This document shows positions 53,344-61,902 of a stretch of 64,000 nt of DNA, piece by piece (position 1 is the stretch's first letter; each line of letters starts with the position of its first letter). Source of the DNA: Erysipelotrichaceae bacterium (GTDB lineage: Bacteria > Bacillota_I > Bacilli_A > Erysipelotrichales > Erysipelotrichaceae); contig JAFSUN010000014.1 of assembly GCA_017445225.1 (NCBI GenBank), positions 45,217-109,216 of the forward strand, given 5' to 3'. The translations under genes were made by a program, and so were the position numbers. The notes under the pieces were generated by a model. The model worked only from the letters and a program-made list of their open reading frames with translations. It made no database searches and was not told the origin of the DNA.

Positions 53344-54687
53344 ATGGACATTATCAAGCAAAAGACCCAACAGTATCTTCCGGAGATCCTGGAAAACCTC
53401 CGGACTCTGGTATCCTACCCTTCCGTCTATGCGGAAGACGGCGGCCCCTTCGGCAAGGCCAACATGGAATGCCTGCACGAAGCCCTCAGAATGGGTGAGA
53501 AATACGGCTTTAAGAGCGTAAACGTCGATGACTATGCCGGCTACATTGAGATCGGCCAGGGGGAAAAGGTCATCGGCATCGTCGGACATCTGGATGTCGT
53601 TCCGGTTTCCGATACCTGGAAGACCGATCCCTTTGTGATGACGGAGATCGACGGCAAGTACTACGGCCGCGGCACTTCCGATGACAAGGGCGGCGTGATC
53701 TGCGCCCTGACCGCCATGAAGATCCTCTCCGAGATCAAGCCGGATCTCAATAAGCGGATCCGTCTGATCATGGGCTGCAACGAGGAAAGCGGCTCCCGCG
53801 GCATCAGATACTACCTTGAAAAAGAGAAACCCGTCGACTGCGGCTTTACGCCGGACGGCTCCTTCCCGATCGTCTTCGGTGAAAAAGGCATGGCTCACGG
53901 CCTGTTCGCCGGCAAGAGCGAAAACATCATCGACATCAAGGGCGGTACTGCCAGCAATGCCGTACCCAATTACGTCACCATCAAACTCAAGAGAGAGTGC
54001 TTTGACAAGGATATTCTGGCCGGCTACCTCAAGGAACACGGAATTGAATTCCGGCTGCGCGAAGACATCGACTACGATGAACTGTTCGTCAAGGGCGTCG
54101 CTGCCCATGCTTCCACCCCGGAACTGGGCGTCAACGCCATCTCCCATGCCATGGAAGCCCTCCATGCGGCCGGCATCAGGGATTCCTTTGTCAGGGAATA
54201 CCATGACCACGTCGGCTTGGGCATCTATGGGGAAAAGATGGGACTCGACCTGCATGATGAATATGGCCGTCTGACTTTCAACGTCGGAATGGCCTTCGTC
54301 AGAGACGGTGACGTCTGCACGACCGTCGACATCCGTTTCCCGGTCACCATGGACTACAACCGCGACCTCAAGGAGATCATGGAGACCAAAGGCGGCCGCT
54401 ACTTCAAGAGCTTCGGCGGCGTCAATCCCCTGTTCTTCCCTCTGGACCATCCGATGATCAAGGCGATGCTGGATGCCTACTATGAAGTCACCAACAGTGA
54501 CCTCAAACCAATGACCATGGGCGGGGGCACCTATGCCCGCACGATGCCGAACATCGTGGCCTTCGGCTGCGATACCGGCGAGTATAACTGGCACATCCAT
54601 GACGATAACGAATTCGTCACGCTGGAGAGTTTGAGGATCCAGACCGAGTGCTATGCCAAGGCCCTGCTGAACCTGCTGGAAATCTAG
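53344..54687 (+). CDS. M20 family dipeptidase (PepV/Sapep-like)
   Basis: The 447-residue metallopeptidase hydrolyses dipeptides in the cytosol. Ligand motifs: GHLDVVPV, GRGTSDDKGG, NEESGSRG with the catalytic Glu, and FTPDGSFP; the lid domain occupies about residues 190-360. The late MGGGTYAR is typical of PepV. The gene ends before a strong terminator. Confidence 0.94.
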   Translation: MDIIKQKTQQYLPEILENLRTLVSYPSVYAEDGGPFGKANMECLHEALRMGEKYGFKSVNVDDYAGYIEIGQGEKVIGIVGHLDVVPVSDTWKTDPFVMTEIDGKYYGRGTSDDKGGVICALTAMKILSEIKPDLNKRIRLIMGCNEESGSRGIRYYLEKEKPVDCGFTPDGSFPIVFGEKGMAHGLFAGKSENIIDIKGGTASNAVPNYVTIKLKRECFDKDILAGYLKEHGIEFRLREDIDYDELFVKGVAAHASTPELGVNAISHAMEALHAAGIRDSFVREYHDHVGLGIYGEKMGLDLHDEYGRLTFNVGMAFVRDGDVCTTVDIRFPVTMDYNRDLKEIMETKGGRYFKSFGGVNPLFFPLDHPMIKAMLDAYYEVTNSDLKPMTMGGGTYARTMPNIVAFGCDTGEYNWHIHDDNEFVTLESLRIQTECYAKALLNLLEI

Positions 54688-54691
54688 AAAT

Positions 54692-54713
54692 AAAACCCCG
54701 GAAACGGGGTTTT
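54692..54713 (+). terminator. Terminator after M20 dipeptidase
   Basis: AAAACCCCG / CGGGGTTTT perfect 9-bp stem with GAAA tetraloop. Confidence 0.9.
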
Positions 54714-54725
54714 AATTCACTTTGA

Positions 54726-54753
54726 TTTACATATGAGAAAAAGGTGCTAGAAT
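54726..54753 (+). promoter_or_regulatory. Promoter of ribU
   Basis: TTTACA, 16 bases, TAGAAT with an extended TGC, just upstream of the FMN aptamer. Confidence 0.7.
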
Positions 54754-54763
54754 AAGTAATGTA

Positions 54764-54871
54764 AGATCTTCAGGGACAGGTGAAATTCCGTACCGGTGGT
54801 AGACCCCACGAGCCGCAGGCTGAAACGGTGAGATTCCGTTGGCGACAGTAAAGTCTGGATGAAAGAAGTTT
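54764..54871 (+). ncRNA. FMN riboswitch (RFN element)
   Basis: The sequence matches the RFN aptamer: ATCTTCAGGGACAGGTGAAA, ACCGGTGGTA, CCCCACGAGCC, GGTGAGATTCCGTTGGCGACAG and AAAGTCTGGATGAAAGAAG close the six-helix fold with P1. It controls the riboflavin transporter directly downstream; high FMN would favour the terminator at 54895-54919. Confidence 0.96.
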
Positions 54872-54894
54872 TTTCTTTTTAACAAGTAATTCCT

Positions 54895-54919
54895 GGAGGG
54901 CTTAGCAAGCCTCCTTTTT
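54895..54919 (+). terminator. Riboswitch-controlled terminator
   Basis: GGAGGGCTT / AAGCCTCC stem with one bulged G and five T, between the aptamer and the ribU ribosome site. Confidence 0.85.
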
Positions 54920-54940
54920 CAGGAGCGGAAAGGAATTCAT

Positions 54941-55531
54941 ATGAAAAATCTCAGTATCAAGACCCTGGCCAAGATCGCCATTCTGGCAACCGCCGGTGTC
55001 ATCATCATGTTGTTTGACTTCCCCCTGACCTTCATTGCCCCGAGCTTCTACAAGTTTGACTTCTCAGAAGTTCCCGTTCTCATCGGCGCCTTCGCCATGG
55101 GACCCCTGGAAGCGGTGGCCATTGAATTCGTCAAGGTCCTCCTCAATCTGCTGTTCAACGGTACCATCACGGCCGGCATCGGAGAACTGGCCAACTTCTT
55201 GATGGGCTGTGCCCTGACGGTTCCGGCCGGGATCATTTATCAGAAGGAAAAGACCCGGAAGAACGCCATTAAGGGCCTGCTGATGGGAATCATCGTTTCC
55301 GTCATCGCCGGTGACCTGCTGAACTACTTCGTGCTGATACCCGCCTATGTCAACATTTCCCACTTCCCGCTGGAAGCCATCATTGCGGCCGGCACCAAGA
55401 TCTTCCCGGTGATCAGTAATACCCTGACCCTGGTTCTGATCTGCGTTACCCTGTTCAATCTGTTCAAGGGCATCGTTGTAAGCCTGGTGACTTTGCTGAT
55501 ATATAAGAGAATATCACCGCTGCTGCATTAG
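54941..55531 (+). CDS. ribU: Riboflavin ECF transporter S component RibU
   Basis: The 196-residue integral membrane protein has about six hydrophobic segments and the RibU pattern (FDFPLTFIAPSFYKFDFSEV near the N terminus, LMGIIVSVIAGDLLNYF mid-protein, a NISHFPLEAIIAAGTKIFP loop). It needs the shared EcfA/A'/T module, which is not in the window. FMN riboswitch control supports the substrate assignment. Confidence 0.95.
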   Translation: MKNLSIKTLAKIAILATAGVIIMLFDFPLTFIAPSFYKFDFSEVPVLIGAFAMGPLEAVAIEFVKVLLNLLFNGTITAGIGELANFLMGCALTVPAGIIYQKEKTRKNAIKGLLMGIIVSVIAGDLLNYFVLIPAYVNISHFPLEAIIAAGTKIFPVISNTLTLVLICVTLFNLFKGIVVSLVTLLIYKRISPLLH

Positions 55532-55537
55532 AAAAAC

Positions 55538-55566
55538 TTGTTTTTTAAAATAAAGTGTGCTAACAT
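55538..55566 (+). promoter_or_regulatory. Promoter of tRNA-Glu
   Basis: TTGTTT, 17 bases, TAACAT, ending ten bases before the tRNA. Confidence 0.65.
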
Positions 55567-55576
55567 AGTTGCACAC

Positions 55577-55653
55577 GGCCTGTTGGTGAAGGGGCTTAAC
55601 ACACCGCCCTCTCAAGGCGGCATTCACGGGTTCGAACCCCGTACAGGCTACCA
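55577..55653 (+). tRNA. tRNA-Glu (anticodon CTC)
   Basis: A complete cloverleaf with encoded CCA: acceptor GGCCTGT/ACAGGCT, anticodon stem CCGCC/GGCGG, loop CTCTCAA (anticodon CTC), T arm ACGGGTTCGAACCCCGT. It reads GAG codons; a TTC-anticodon isoacceptor is presumably elsewhere. Confidence 0.93.
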
Positions 55654-55656
55654 TTT

Positions 55657-55678
55657 AAACTCCGAAAGGAGTTTTTTT
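55657..55678 (+). terminator. Terminator after tRNA-Glu
   Basis: AAACTCC-GAAA-GGAGTTT stem with seven T. Confidence 0.85.
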
Positions 55679-55706
55679 CGTTTATAATGATTATGAGGAC
55701 ATGAAC

Positions 55707-56465
55707 ATGAAGATAACCGTACTTGCCGACAACAATACTCTGATCGACCGCTACTATCTGGGAGAACCGGCTCTTTCCCTGTACATTGAGGATGAAGATC
55801 AAAGGATCCTCTTTGATACCGGCTATTCCGATGTCTTCATCAGAAATGCTCAGGCTCTGAACATTGATCTTGATGAAGTTGACACCATCGTCATCTCCCA
55901 TGGCCATAACGATCATACCGGGGGCCTGCGCTATCTGAAGAATTCCCAGGCCCGGCTGATCATGCATCCGCAGGCGGAAGAAAAAAAGATCTACCGTCAT
56001 CTGGACATTTCGATGCCGGTAAACCTGAAGGATTATTCCGATCTGCAGGTCATCCGCACCGCCAAACCCTGCCGAATCAGTAAGCATCTGACCTTCTTAG
56101 GCCAGATAGAGCAGACCCGCCAGAAGCGCCGCTGGCTGGAGGATGACCCCCTTCTCGATGACAGCGCCCTGGTCTATGATGACGGCCGGGAACTGTTCAT
56201 CATCACGGGGTGTTCCCACAGCGGCATCGTCAACATCTGCGAACAGGCCCGTAAGCTTACCGGTATTTCCCGGATCAGAGGGGTCCTGGGCGGTTTCCAT
56301 CTGCTTGATGATCCGCAGGCCACCAGTGAGGTCTGTGAATACTTCCGCGAGATCTCCCCGGAAGTTCTCTACCCCTGTCACTGTACCGATCTGAAAGCCA
56401 AGATCGCCCTGTCAGCCGTCTGTCCGGTTGCCGAGGTCGGCGTATCATCAGTCATAATCATCTGA
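55707..56465 (+). CDS. MBL-fold metallo-hydrolase
   Basis: The protein has 252 residues from ATG 55707, where GAGG sits eight bases upstream; two codons earlier the spacing would be only two. It shows the metal-binding ISHGHNDHTGGL, FDTGYSD strand and late GCSHSGIVNIC and GGFHLL, PCHCTDLKA motifs. This is the subgroup often annotated as dihydropterin ribofuranosyl-aminobenzene phosphate synthase-like in bacteria and archaea; its real bacterial substrate is unknown. Confidence 0.85.
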   Translation: MKITVLADNNTLIDRYYLGEPALSLYIEDEDQRILFDTGYSDVFIRNAQALNIDLDEVDTIVISHGHNDHTGGLRYLKNSQARLIMHPQAEEKKIYRHLDISMPVNLKDYSDLQVIRTAKPCRISKHLTFLGQIEQTRQKRRWLEDDPLLDDSALVYDDGRELFIITGCSHSGIVNICEQARKLTGISRIRGVLGGFHLLDDPQATSEVCEYFREISPEVLYPCHCTDLKAKIALSAVCPVAEVGVSSVIII

Positions 56466-56487
56466 AAATGGGCTCACGCCCATTTTT
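56465..56487. terminator. Bidirectional terminator between MBL hydrolase and rlmI
   Basis: AAAATGGGC-TCAC-GCCCATTTT stem with six T on the plus strand, between convergent genes. Confidence 0.88.
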
Positions 56488-57705
56488 TCAAATGATCTGG
56501 AAAATGTAGAATTTCAGGTAATCCGTTTCCGGAACGCTCCAGAGGATCGGGTGGTCCTTCCCCTGCTGACTGACGGAGATCTGCTTCAGATTGACGGCGG
56601 CCCTGAAGGCGGCTTCCTTCAGCATCTTCTCAAACATTTCATGCGGCATGAAATGCGAACAGGAACAGGTAGCCAGATAACCGCCCCGGCCCAGCAGTTT
56701 CATCGCCGTCTGGTTGATCTCCAGGTAACCGTTATAGGCATTTTTAACGGTGCTGCGGCTCTTGGTAAAGGCCGGCGGATCCAGGATGATGAAGTCAAAC
56801 TCCTTTTTGTTTACCTTCTTCAGATACTCAAAGGCGTCATCGCAGACAAATTCAATGTTGGTAAGACCGTTAAGGTCGGCATTTCTCTGAGCCTGTTTCA
56901 GGGCCGTTTCCGAAATGTCGACGGCCGTTACCTTTCTGGCCCCGTTTAAGGCGCAGTTAAGCGCAAATGAGCCGGTATGAGTAAAACAGTCCAGGATCTT
57001 CTTATCAGCCGCCAGCGCTGCGCACAGACGGCGGTTGAACTTCTGGTCCAGGAAGAAACCGGTCTTCTGGCCGTCGGCGAAATCGACATAGTAGCGGACG
57101 CCGTTTTCCGTTATTACCGTCTCGGTATGATCGGGGATCTTACGGTCCTTAAGCTGATAGTAACCGGTGTACTGATCCATTCCCTCCAGTTTGCGGACGG
57201 CAACGTCATTTCTCTCATAGATGCCGCTGATCTTCTGGCCGTTTTCTTCCAGCACCTCCACCAGCAGTTCAAAAAGCTGATCCTTCATCTTTTCAATGCC
57301 GACGGTGGTGATCTGGGAAACCAGGATGTCATCGAAGCGGTCGACGGTCCAGCCCGGGAACTGATCGGATTCTCCGAAGATCAGCCGGCAGCAGACCACG
57401 TCGCTGCCCATGACACTCTTGCGGTATTCATAAGCGTGCTCCAGGCGCCGTTTCCAGAAACTGCGGTCATAGGAAAGCGAGGCATCCTTGCTGAAGATGC
57501 GGACTCTGATCTTGCTGAGGGAACTGTAAAAGCCGGTGCCCAGATATTTGCCCTTAGGGCCGATGACATCGACCAGCCGGCCGTTTTCCAGCTGATCTGG
57601 GCAATCGGTAATGTCGCTCTCATACAGCCAGACATGACCGCTGTCGAGCCACTTTTCCCCTTTTTTACTGACCGTTATCTGAGGATATAATCTTGCTGTT
57701 TTCAT
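56488..57705 (-). CDS. RlmI-like 23S rRNA cytosine-5 methyltransferase
   Basis: From ATG 57705 the protein has 405 residues. The PUA domain is N-terminal (TVSKKGEKWLDSGHVWLYES), an EEHEE-like middle follows (SLSYDRSFWKRRLEHAY), then a Rossmann SAM domain (ILDCFTHTGSFALNCALNGA, FVCDDAFEYL, FIILDPPAFTKS with the DPPAF catalytic motif, and LATCSCSHF with the second Cys). This matches the RlmI/RlmO class. Confidence 0.9.
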   Translation of the reverse strand: MKTARLYPQITVSKKGEKWLDSGHVWLYESDITDCPDQLENGRLVDVIGPKGKYLGTGFYSSLSKIRVRIFSKDASLSYDRSFWKRRLEHAYEYRKSVMGSDVVCCRLIFGESDQFPGWTVDRFDDILVSQITTVGIEKMKDQLFELLVEVLEENGQKISGIYERNDVAVRKLEGMDQYTGYYQLKDRKIPDHTETVITENGVRYYVDFADGQKTGFFLDQKFNRRLCAALAADKKILDCFTHTGSFALNCALNGARKVTAVDISETALKQAQRNADLNGLTNIEFVCDDAFEYLKKVNKKEFDFIILDPPAFTKSRSTVKNAYNGYLEINQTAMKLLGRGGYLATCSCSHFMPHEMFEKMLKEAAFRAAVNLKQISVSQQGKDHPILWSVPETDYLKFYIFQII

Positions 57706-57726
57706 ATCTTCTTTCCTCTCACAAAA

Positions 57727-57749
57727 AAGCACAAATGACATCTGTGCTT
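57727..57749 (-). terminator. Sortase gene terminator
   Basis: AAGCACA / TGTGCTT stem with T-run on the minus strand after the sortase stop. Confidence 0.8.
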
Positions 57750-57759
57750 CTTCATTGCA

Positions 57760-58590
57760 TTAATTCTTCGGAACCGGGACAAACTCCGTCTGAACCGCAT
57801 GCAGAACCCAGCGCTTGTCACTGGAAGCATCGACACAGGTAGACAGAGTGATGACCTTACTGTCAAAACTCAGCGTTACGTCCTTGCCGAACTTGGACTT
57901 TTTCTGCAGCATGGCACAGTAATCATTGAATTTATCCACGCCGTCAAACTTGAAGGTGTAAACCTCACTGGTGGCCGTTGTCTGGAAGAACGAGAATGTC
58001 TTGTATACATAGTACCCGCCGTCAACATAGATGTAGATGTAGCGGTGACTGTCGTAATAATCCTTCTTCTCAAATCTTCTGACATCATAGAACATCGTAT
58101 GATTCTTCATCAGGTGTCCGTAGATGACGGTATGGGAATCGGTATAATCCTTGTTGTTGCGGTAATCCATGAAGATGGTTCCGCAGCCGGCATACTGGCC
58201 CTTGAAGGAACGGTGCAGATACTTGTCATTGTTCTTGGCCCTGACCATCGGATAATTGATCTTGGTGTCAGGTATGTAGATCCAGCCGATGTATTCCTTG
58301 TTAATGGCATAAAGGGCATCGTAGTCAACGCTGAAAGCCGCTTCCTCTTCGGTTTCGTTGTTGGCATTGGGACTGCTTTCGTTGTTGTTCTTATTCTTTT
58401 CGGGATTAATGATCACGGCATCTCTGGCGATCTCATTGTATTCATCTTCTCCGACCTTGTAGTCCTTCATAATATCAATGATTTGAAAGGCACTGTAGAT
58501 TCCGGTCGCCAGAAAAACGAAAAGAAGAGAAATCATAACAAACTTCGCTGCCGGTCTCTTTTTTCTATACTTGACTTTCTTTTCGGTCAT
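57760..58590 (-). CDS. srtB: Class B sortase
   Basis: The 276-residue transpeptidase has an N-terminal membrane anchor (FVMISLLFVFLATGIYSAFQII), a low-complexity Asn/Glu linker and the class B fold (YIGWIYIPDTKINYPMVRAK, TVIYGHLM with the catalytic His, ITLSTCVDAS with the Cys, and KRWVLHAV with the Arg). Class B enzymes anchor NPxTx or similar substrates. The surface protein at 18903-21926 ends in a degenerate ATGD-type signal, so it may or may not be a substrate. The gene is monocistronic. Confidence 0.94.
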   Translation of the reverse strand: MTEKKVKYRKKRPAAKFVMISLLFVFLATGIYSAFQIIDIMKDYKVGEDEYNEIARDAVIINPEKNKNNNESSPNANNETEEEAAFSVDYDALYAINKEYIGWIYIPDTKINYPMVRAKNNDKYLHRSFKGQYAGCGTIFMDYRNNKDYTDSHTVIYGHLMKNHTMFYDVRRFEKKDYYDSHRYIYIYVDGGYYVYKTFSFFQTTATSEVYTFKFDGVDKFNDYCAMLQKKSKFGKDVTLSFDSKVITLSTCVDASSDKRWVLHAVQTEFVPVPKN

Positions 58591-58627
58591 TTCTCTACCT
58601 CTCAGACTTCTGTTACCTAATAGAAAT

Positions 58628-58636
58628 AGTATATCA
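58628..58636 (-). promoter_or_regulatory. Extended -10 promoter of srtB
   Basis: Minus strand TGATATACT, an extended -10 with a one-mismatch core; no good -35. Confidence 0.55.
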
Positions 58637-58717
58637 TAAATTCCTTTTTACAAGTAGTTTTTGAAAACAGCGGCTTCAGATGCCGGAAAAAGCGCCATTA
58701 AAGCCGTCAGTTTCCGT

Positions 58718-58736
58718 CATTAGAGTCCCTCTAATG
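58718..58736. repeat. Inverted repeat upstream of the sortase promoter
   Basis: CATTAGAG-TCC-CTCTAATG, a perfect 8-base dyad with a 3-base spacer, about 85 bases upstream of the srtB -10 region. It could be an activator or repressor site or a short hairpin. The rest of 58640-58797 shows no other feature. Confidence 0.4.
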
Positions 58737-58797
58737 GGTAAATGTCGCAGGCTGATCTTTCTCAAATCGTTGCCAAATCATCTTCATAAATCAAAAA

Positions 58798-58816
58798 AGT
58801 GCGCTGGTAACGCACT
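58798..58816 (-). terminator. Terminator after tRNA-Ser
   Basis: AGTGCG / CGCACT stem with a seven-base loop and six T on the minus strand. Confidence 0.85.
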
Positions 58817-58828
58817 CTTCTGAACTCA

Positions 58829-58917
58829 TGGCGGAGAGCATGGGATTCGAACCCACGGTAGCTGTTAACTACGCCACCTTTCCAAGATGGTGCCTTAAAC
58901 CGCTCGGCCAACTCTCC
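58829..58917 (-). tRNA. tRNA-Ser (anticodon GGA)
   Basis: A class II tRNA with long variable arm and encoded CCA: acceptor GGAGAGT, anticodon stem CCATC/GGTGG, loop TTGGAAA (GGA), T arm GTGGGTTCGAATCCCAT. Confidence 0.96.
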
Positions 58918-58994
58918 AAGGTAGCCTAATTATTATAACAAAACTTCCAAAAAAAAACAGAGGAAAATACATCTATTTGCCAAAAAGGAAAATC

Positions 58995-59666
58995 TTACAG
59001 TATTTTCTCTATTTCCGCCAGGTCCGTTACCCGCCAGTCAGCTGCATCGGAAACGTTTTTCCCGTACTTGTCATACCACAACGTCCGGATGCCGCACTTA
59101 CGCGCCCCGGCAATATCGGCGGTCAGGGAATCACCGATCATCACAGTCTCATCAGCCCTTATTCCCTTTAGATGATTCAGGCAGTATCTGAAGAATTCCT
59201 GGCTGGGCTTGGCAAAGCCGATGTTATCGCTGGTAAAGTATGCGGTAATGTACTTATGGAAGTTAGCGATGATCATCCTGCTGACCTGTTGATCAATTAC
59301 GGTATTGCTGGCGACATAGATCGGATAGCGCTCACTCAGATACTTCAGCAGTCTTTCGGCTCCCGGTTCCCTGACCGCGCACTGCCGCAGGTTATGGCGG
59401 AACAGCTTTTCAAACAGAATGCCGTCAAATTCGATGCCGACTTCCCCAAAGGCTTCCTTCCATCTTCTTTCAAAGATCTCCTGTCGCTCGATCTCCCCTC
59501 TCTCATAGCTTTCCCACAGGGAGACATTGATCCTGGTGAAGACCGGAAAAAACGCTTCCGGCAGCTCTAAACCGGCCTTGTCAGCGGCCTGAAGGATCGA
59601 TTGAAGCGAAGACTGATGGAAATCAAGGATGGTATCATCCACGTCGAGAAGTATGGCTTTTATCAT
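58995..59666 (-). CDS. YjjG-type HAD nucleotidase
   Basis: From ATG 59666 the protein has 223 residues: motif I ILLDVDDTILDFHQ (the DVDDTLxDF form typical of YjjG/YfnB), a helical cap, motif II VASNTV, Lys in FAKPSQEFF and motif IV MIGDSLTADIAGA. Such enzymes dephosphorylate pyrimidine or non-canonical nucleotides. It lies downstream of and facing the same way as ptsI but is separated by its own start region. Confidence 0.88.
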   Translation of the reverse strand: MIKAILLDVDDTILDFHQSSLQSILQAADKAGLELPEAFFPVFTRINVSLWESYERGEIERQEIFERRWKEAFGEVGIEFDGILFEKLFRHNLRQCAVREPGAERLLKYLSERYPIYVASNTVIDQQVSRMIIANFHKYITAYFTSDNIGFAKPSQEFFRYCLNHLKGIRADETVMIGDSLTADIAGARKCGIRTLWYDKYGKNVSDAADWRVTDLAEIEKIL

Positions 59667-59685
59667 ATCTGTATTGTAACACAAA

Positions 59686-59713
59686 ACCGCCGATAACAGA
59701 TGTTACCGGCGGT
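59686..59713 (-). terminator. ptsI terminator
   Basis: ACCGCCG / CGGCGGT stem extended by GTAAC/GTTAT pairing, followed by TTTTG on the minus strand. Confidence 0.75.
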
Positions 59714-59733
59714 CAATGTTTATTGCCTGAGAC

Positions 59734-61437
59734 TTATTTAACAGTTGCGTGGATCAGGTCAAGCACTTCTTCAGCAGTGGTCTGCTGCAGAGCCTTGGCG
59801 GCCAGATCCTTCATGGCTTCATAGCTCAAGCCGTTGGCGATCTTTCTGGCTCTCAGAACGCTGGTAGCGCTCATGGAGAATTCATCCAGACCCAGTCCCA
59901 TCAGTACGCTGATGGCATCCGGTTCGCCGGCCATTTCACCGCACATGCCAACCCACTTGCCTTCCTTATGAGCACCGTCGATGGTCATCTTGATCAGGCG
60001 GAGAATGGACGGGTTGAACGGCTGATACAGATAGGCAACCTTTTCGCTCATTCTGTCAGCGGCCATGGAATACTGGATCAGGTCATTGGTTCCGATTGAG
60101 AAGAAGTCGGCAACCTTGGCAAACTGATCAGCCAGAACGGCAGCAGCCGGGATCTCAATCATCAAGCCGACCTGGATGTTGTCAGCGACCTGAATGCCTT
60201 CCGCCAGCAGTTTGGCCTTTTCTTCCTGGAACATGGCCTTGGCAGCGTTGAATTCATTAAGAGTAGCGATCATCGGGAACATGATGCAGAGGTTACCGTA
60301 AACGCTGGCCCGGCACAGAGCTCTTAACTGCGTTCTGAAGATTTCCTTGCGGTCCAGGCACAGTCTGATGGCTCTGTAGCCCAGGAATGGGTTCATTTCC
60401 GGATCGATCGGCAGATATGGCAGTTTCTTGTCGCCGCCGATGTCCAGAGTTCTGACAACGACCTGCTTGCCATTCATGGCTTCGAGAACCTTCTTATAGG
60501 CTTCATACTGCTCCTCTTCGGTTGGCAGCTGCTGAGAGTTCATGTACAGGAATTCAGTACGGTACAGACCGATGGCTTCAGCACCGTTGTCATTGGCGCC
60601 GATGACATCATCAGGAGTGCCGATGTTGGCTGCCAGCGTGATCTTGTGGCCGTCAACGGAAACGGTATCCTTGTCCTTGAAGGCCTTTAAGGCCAGGACT
60701 TCTTCATTGTACTTCTGTTCCTTGATGCGGTACTTGGCGATAGTAGCTTCATCCGGATTGACGATTACTTCACCCTTCAGGGCGTCGAGAATTACGACAT
60801 CACCGGTCTTGACGGCTTCCAGGATGCCCTTGACACCGACGATAGCCGGCAGTTCCAGGCTTCTGGCCATGATGGCTGAGTGGGATGTACGTCCGCCGAT
60901 CTCGGTAGCGAAACCCTTGGCGTATTTCTTGTCCAGCTGAGCGGTATCTGAAGGCGTCAGGTCATGGGCAACAACGACGGATTCGGTATCGATGAGTGAC
61001 AGGTCAGCGATGTTGACACCGAGGATGTGATACTTGATCCTGGTGGTAACGTCTCTGATGTCAGCGGCTCTTTCTCTCATGTATTCATCATCAAGTGATT
61101 CAAACATGGCGATATAGTTGCCGGCAACGGTATCCAGCGCATATTCGGCATTAACCTTTTCGTTTTCGATCATGCCCTTGACTTCATCAGCCATGGCCGG
61201 GTCTTCAACAACCATCAGATGGGCATCAAAGATGGCCAGTTCCTCATCGGAAAGCCGGCCGGCAGCCTTTTCCTTGATTGTTTCGATTTCCTTCTTACTT
61301 ACGGCTACTGCCTCATCATACTTGGCAGTTTCGACAGCCGGATCAGCACTCTTTTTCTCAATTACGATAGCAGGTGTTTCATACTTGTAAACTTTGGCGA
61401 TGGTTACGCCGCTGCTAGCCGCTATACCTTTTAGCAT
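59734..61437 (-). CDS. ptsI: PTS enzyme I (phosphoenolpyruvate-protein phosphotransferase)
   Basis: The 567-residue enzyme takes phosphate from PEP and passes it to HPr. The N-terminal HPr-binding helical domain precedes the phospho-His site GGRTSHSAIMARSL. The PEP-binding barrel has GLYRTEFLYM, RTLDIGGDKKLPY, PFLGYRAIRL, SIGTNDLIQY and the catalytic Cys in VGMCGEMAG. No ptsH lies next to it, which is unusual; HPr must be encoded elsewhere. Confidence 0.97.
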   Translation of the reverse strand: MLKGIAASSGVTIAKVYKYETPAIVIEKKSADPAVETAKYDEAVAVSKKEIETIKEKAAGRLSDEELAIFDAHLMVVEDPAMADEVKGMIENEKVNAEYALDTVAGNYIAMFESLDDEYMRERAADIRDVTTRIKYHILGVNIADLSLIDTESVVVAHDLTPSDTAQLDKKYAKGFATEIGGRTSHSAIMARSLELPAIVGVKGILEAVKTGDVVILDALKGEVIVNPDEATIAKYRIKEQKYNEEVLALKAFKDKDTVSVDGHKITLAANIGTPDDVIGANDNGAEAIGLYRTEFLYMNSQQLPTEEEQYEAYKKVLEAMNGKQVVVRTLDIGGDKKLPYLPIDPEMNPFLGYRAIRLCLDRKEIFRTQLRALCRASVYGNLCIMFPMIATLNEFNAAKAMFQEEKAKLLAEGIQVADNIQVGLMIEIPAAAVLADQFAKVADFFSIGTNDLIQYSMAADRMSEKVAYLYQPFNPSILRLIKMTIDGAHKEGKWVGMCGEMAGEPDAISVLMGLGLDEFSMSATSVLRARKIANGLSYEAMKDLAAKALQQTTAEEVLDLIHATVK

Positions 61438-61440
61438 TGT

Positions 61441-61531
61441 GATTTTCCCTCCCGGATGTTGGTTTTCAACATACTTATCTATTTTGATTTTATCACTAAT
61501 TCACCCGCTAATTCAACCCGCTAATCAGTTC
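61441..61531 (-). promoter_or_regulatory. ptsI leader with hairpin and short tandem repeat
   Basis: The leader holds ATGTTG-AAAAC-CAACAT (61456-61472), a hairpin just upstream of GGGAGGG, and a candidate promoter TTGAAT, 18 bases, TAAAAT. The promoter lies in a tandem repeat in which TTAGCGGGT(T)GAA occurs twice. No cre-like catabolite operator was seen. Confidence 0.45.
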
Positions 61532-61816
61532 TTACTCCCGAATCAGCGACAGGAAGTCGTTAAGAGCCAGATTCTTGATCCGGTAGTAAGTGCTTTTTGA
61601 ATAAAACTCATCCCACCACAGACCTTCACGGTTGGTGATGAATTCGTTGATCAGGATCTCCCTCTCCTCCCGGGGCATCTGACTGAGGACAATGTCGATC
61701 AGTTCCACAAATCTTCTCGCCTCTTCATCTTTTTTGATCAGTGATTCCTTCTTCTGTCTTTTTCTCAGATAGTATCTGACCAGGAATTCTTTTTCTTCCA
61801 TACTCATGTTGTTCAT
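61532..61816 (-). CDS. Small HTH-like protein, MG284/MPN403-type
   Basis: From ATG 61816 (GGAG nine bases upstream) the protein has 94 residues. It is helical, with a C-terminal half (LSQMPREEREILINEFITNR, WWDEFYSKSTYYRIKNLALN) that resembles a sigma-factor region 4 or winged helix-turn-helix. I recall a similar small family in mollicutes and Erysipelotrichia (MG284/MPN403), but this is memory, not a search. It may bind DNA. It precedes ptsI by about 95 bases. Confidence 0.6.
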   Translation of the reverse strand: MNNMSMEEKEFLVRYYLRKRQKKESLIKKDEEARRFVELIDIVLSQMPREEREILINEFITNREGLWWDEFYSKSTYYRIKNLALNDFLSLIRE

Positions 61817-61902
61817 ATAAATCATCTCCTGCTAATACTTTTTAGTATGCAAAGCATTAAAAAACCTGACGTTTTGTGATAATATTTTTCCGGGTGAATA
61901 AA

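Noticed and set aside
53278..54600. A 440-codon open frame on the minus strand opposite the M20 dipeptidase gene
   Set aside because: It is an antisense shadow caused by the codon bias of the plus-strand gene; no ribosome site and no protein-like pattern, whereas the plus frame has full M20 motifs.
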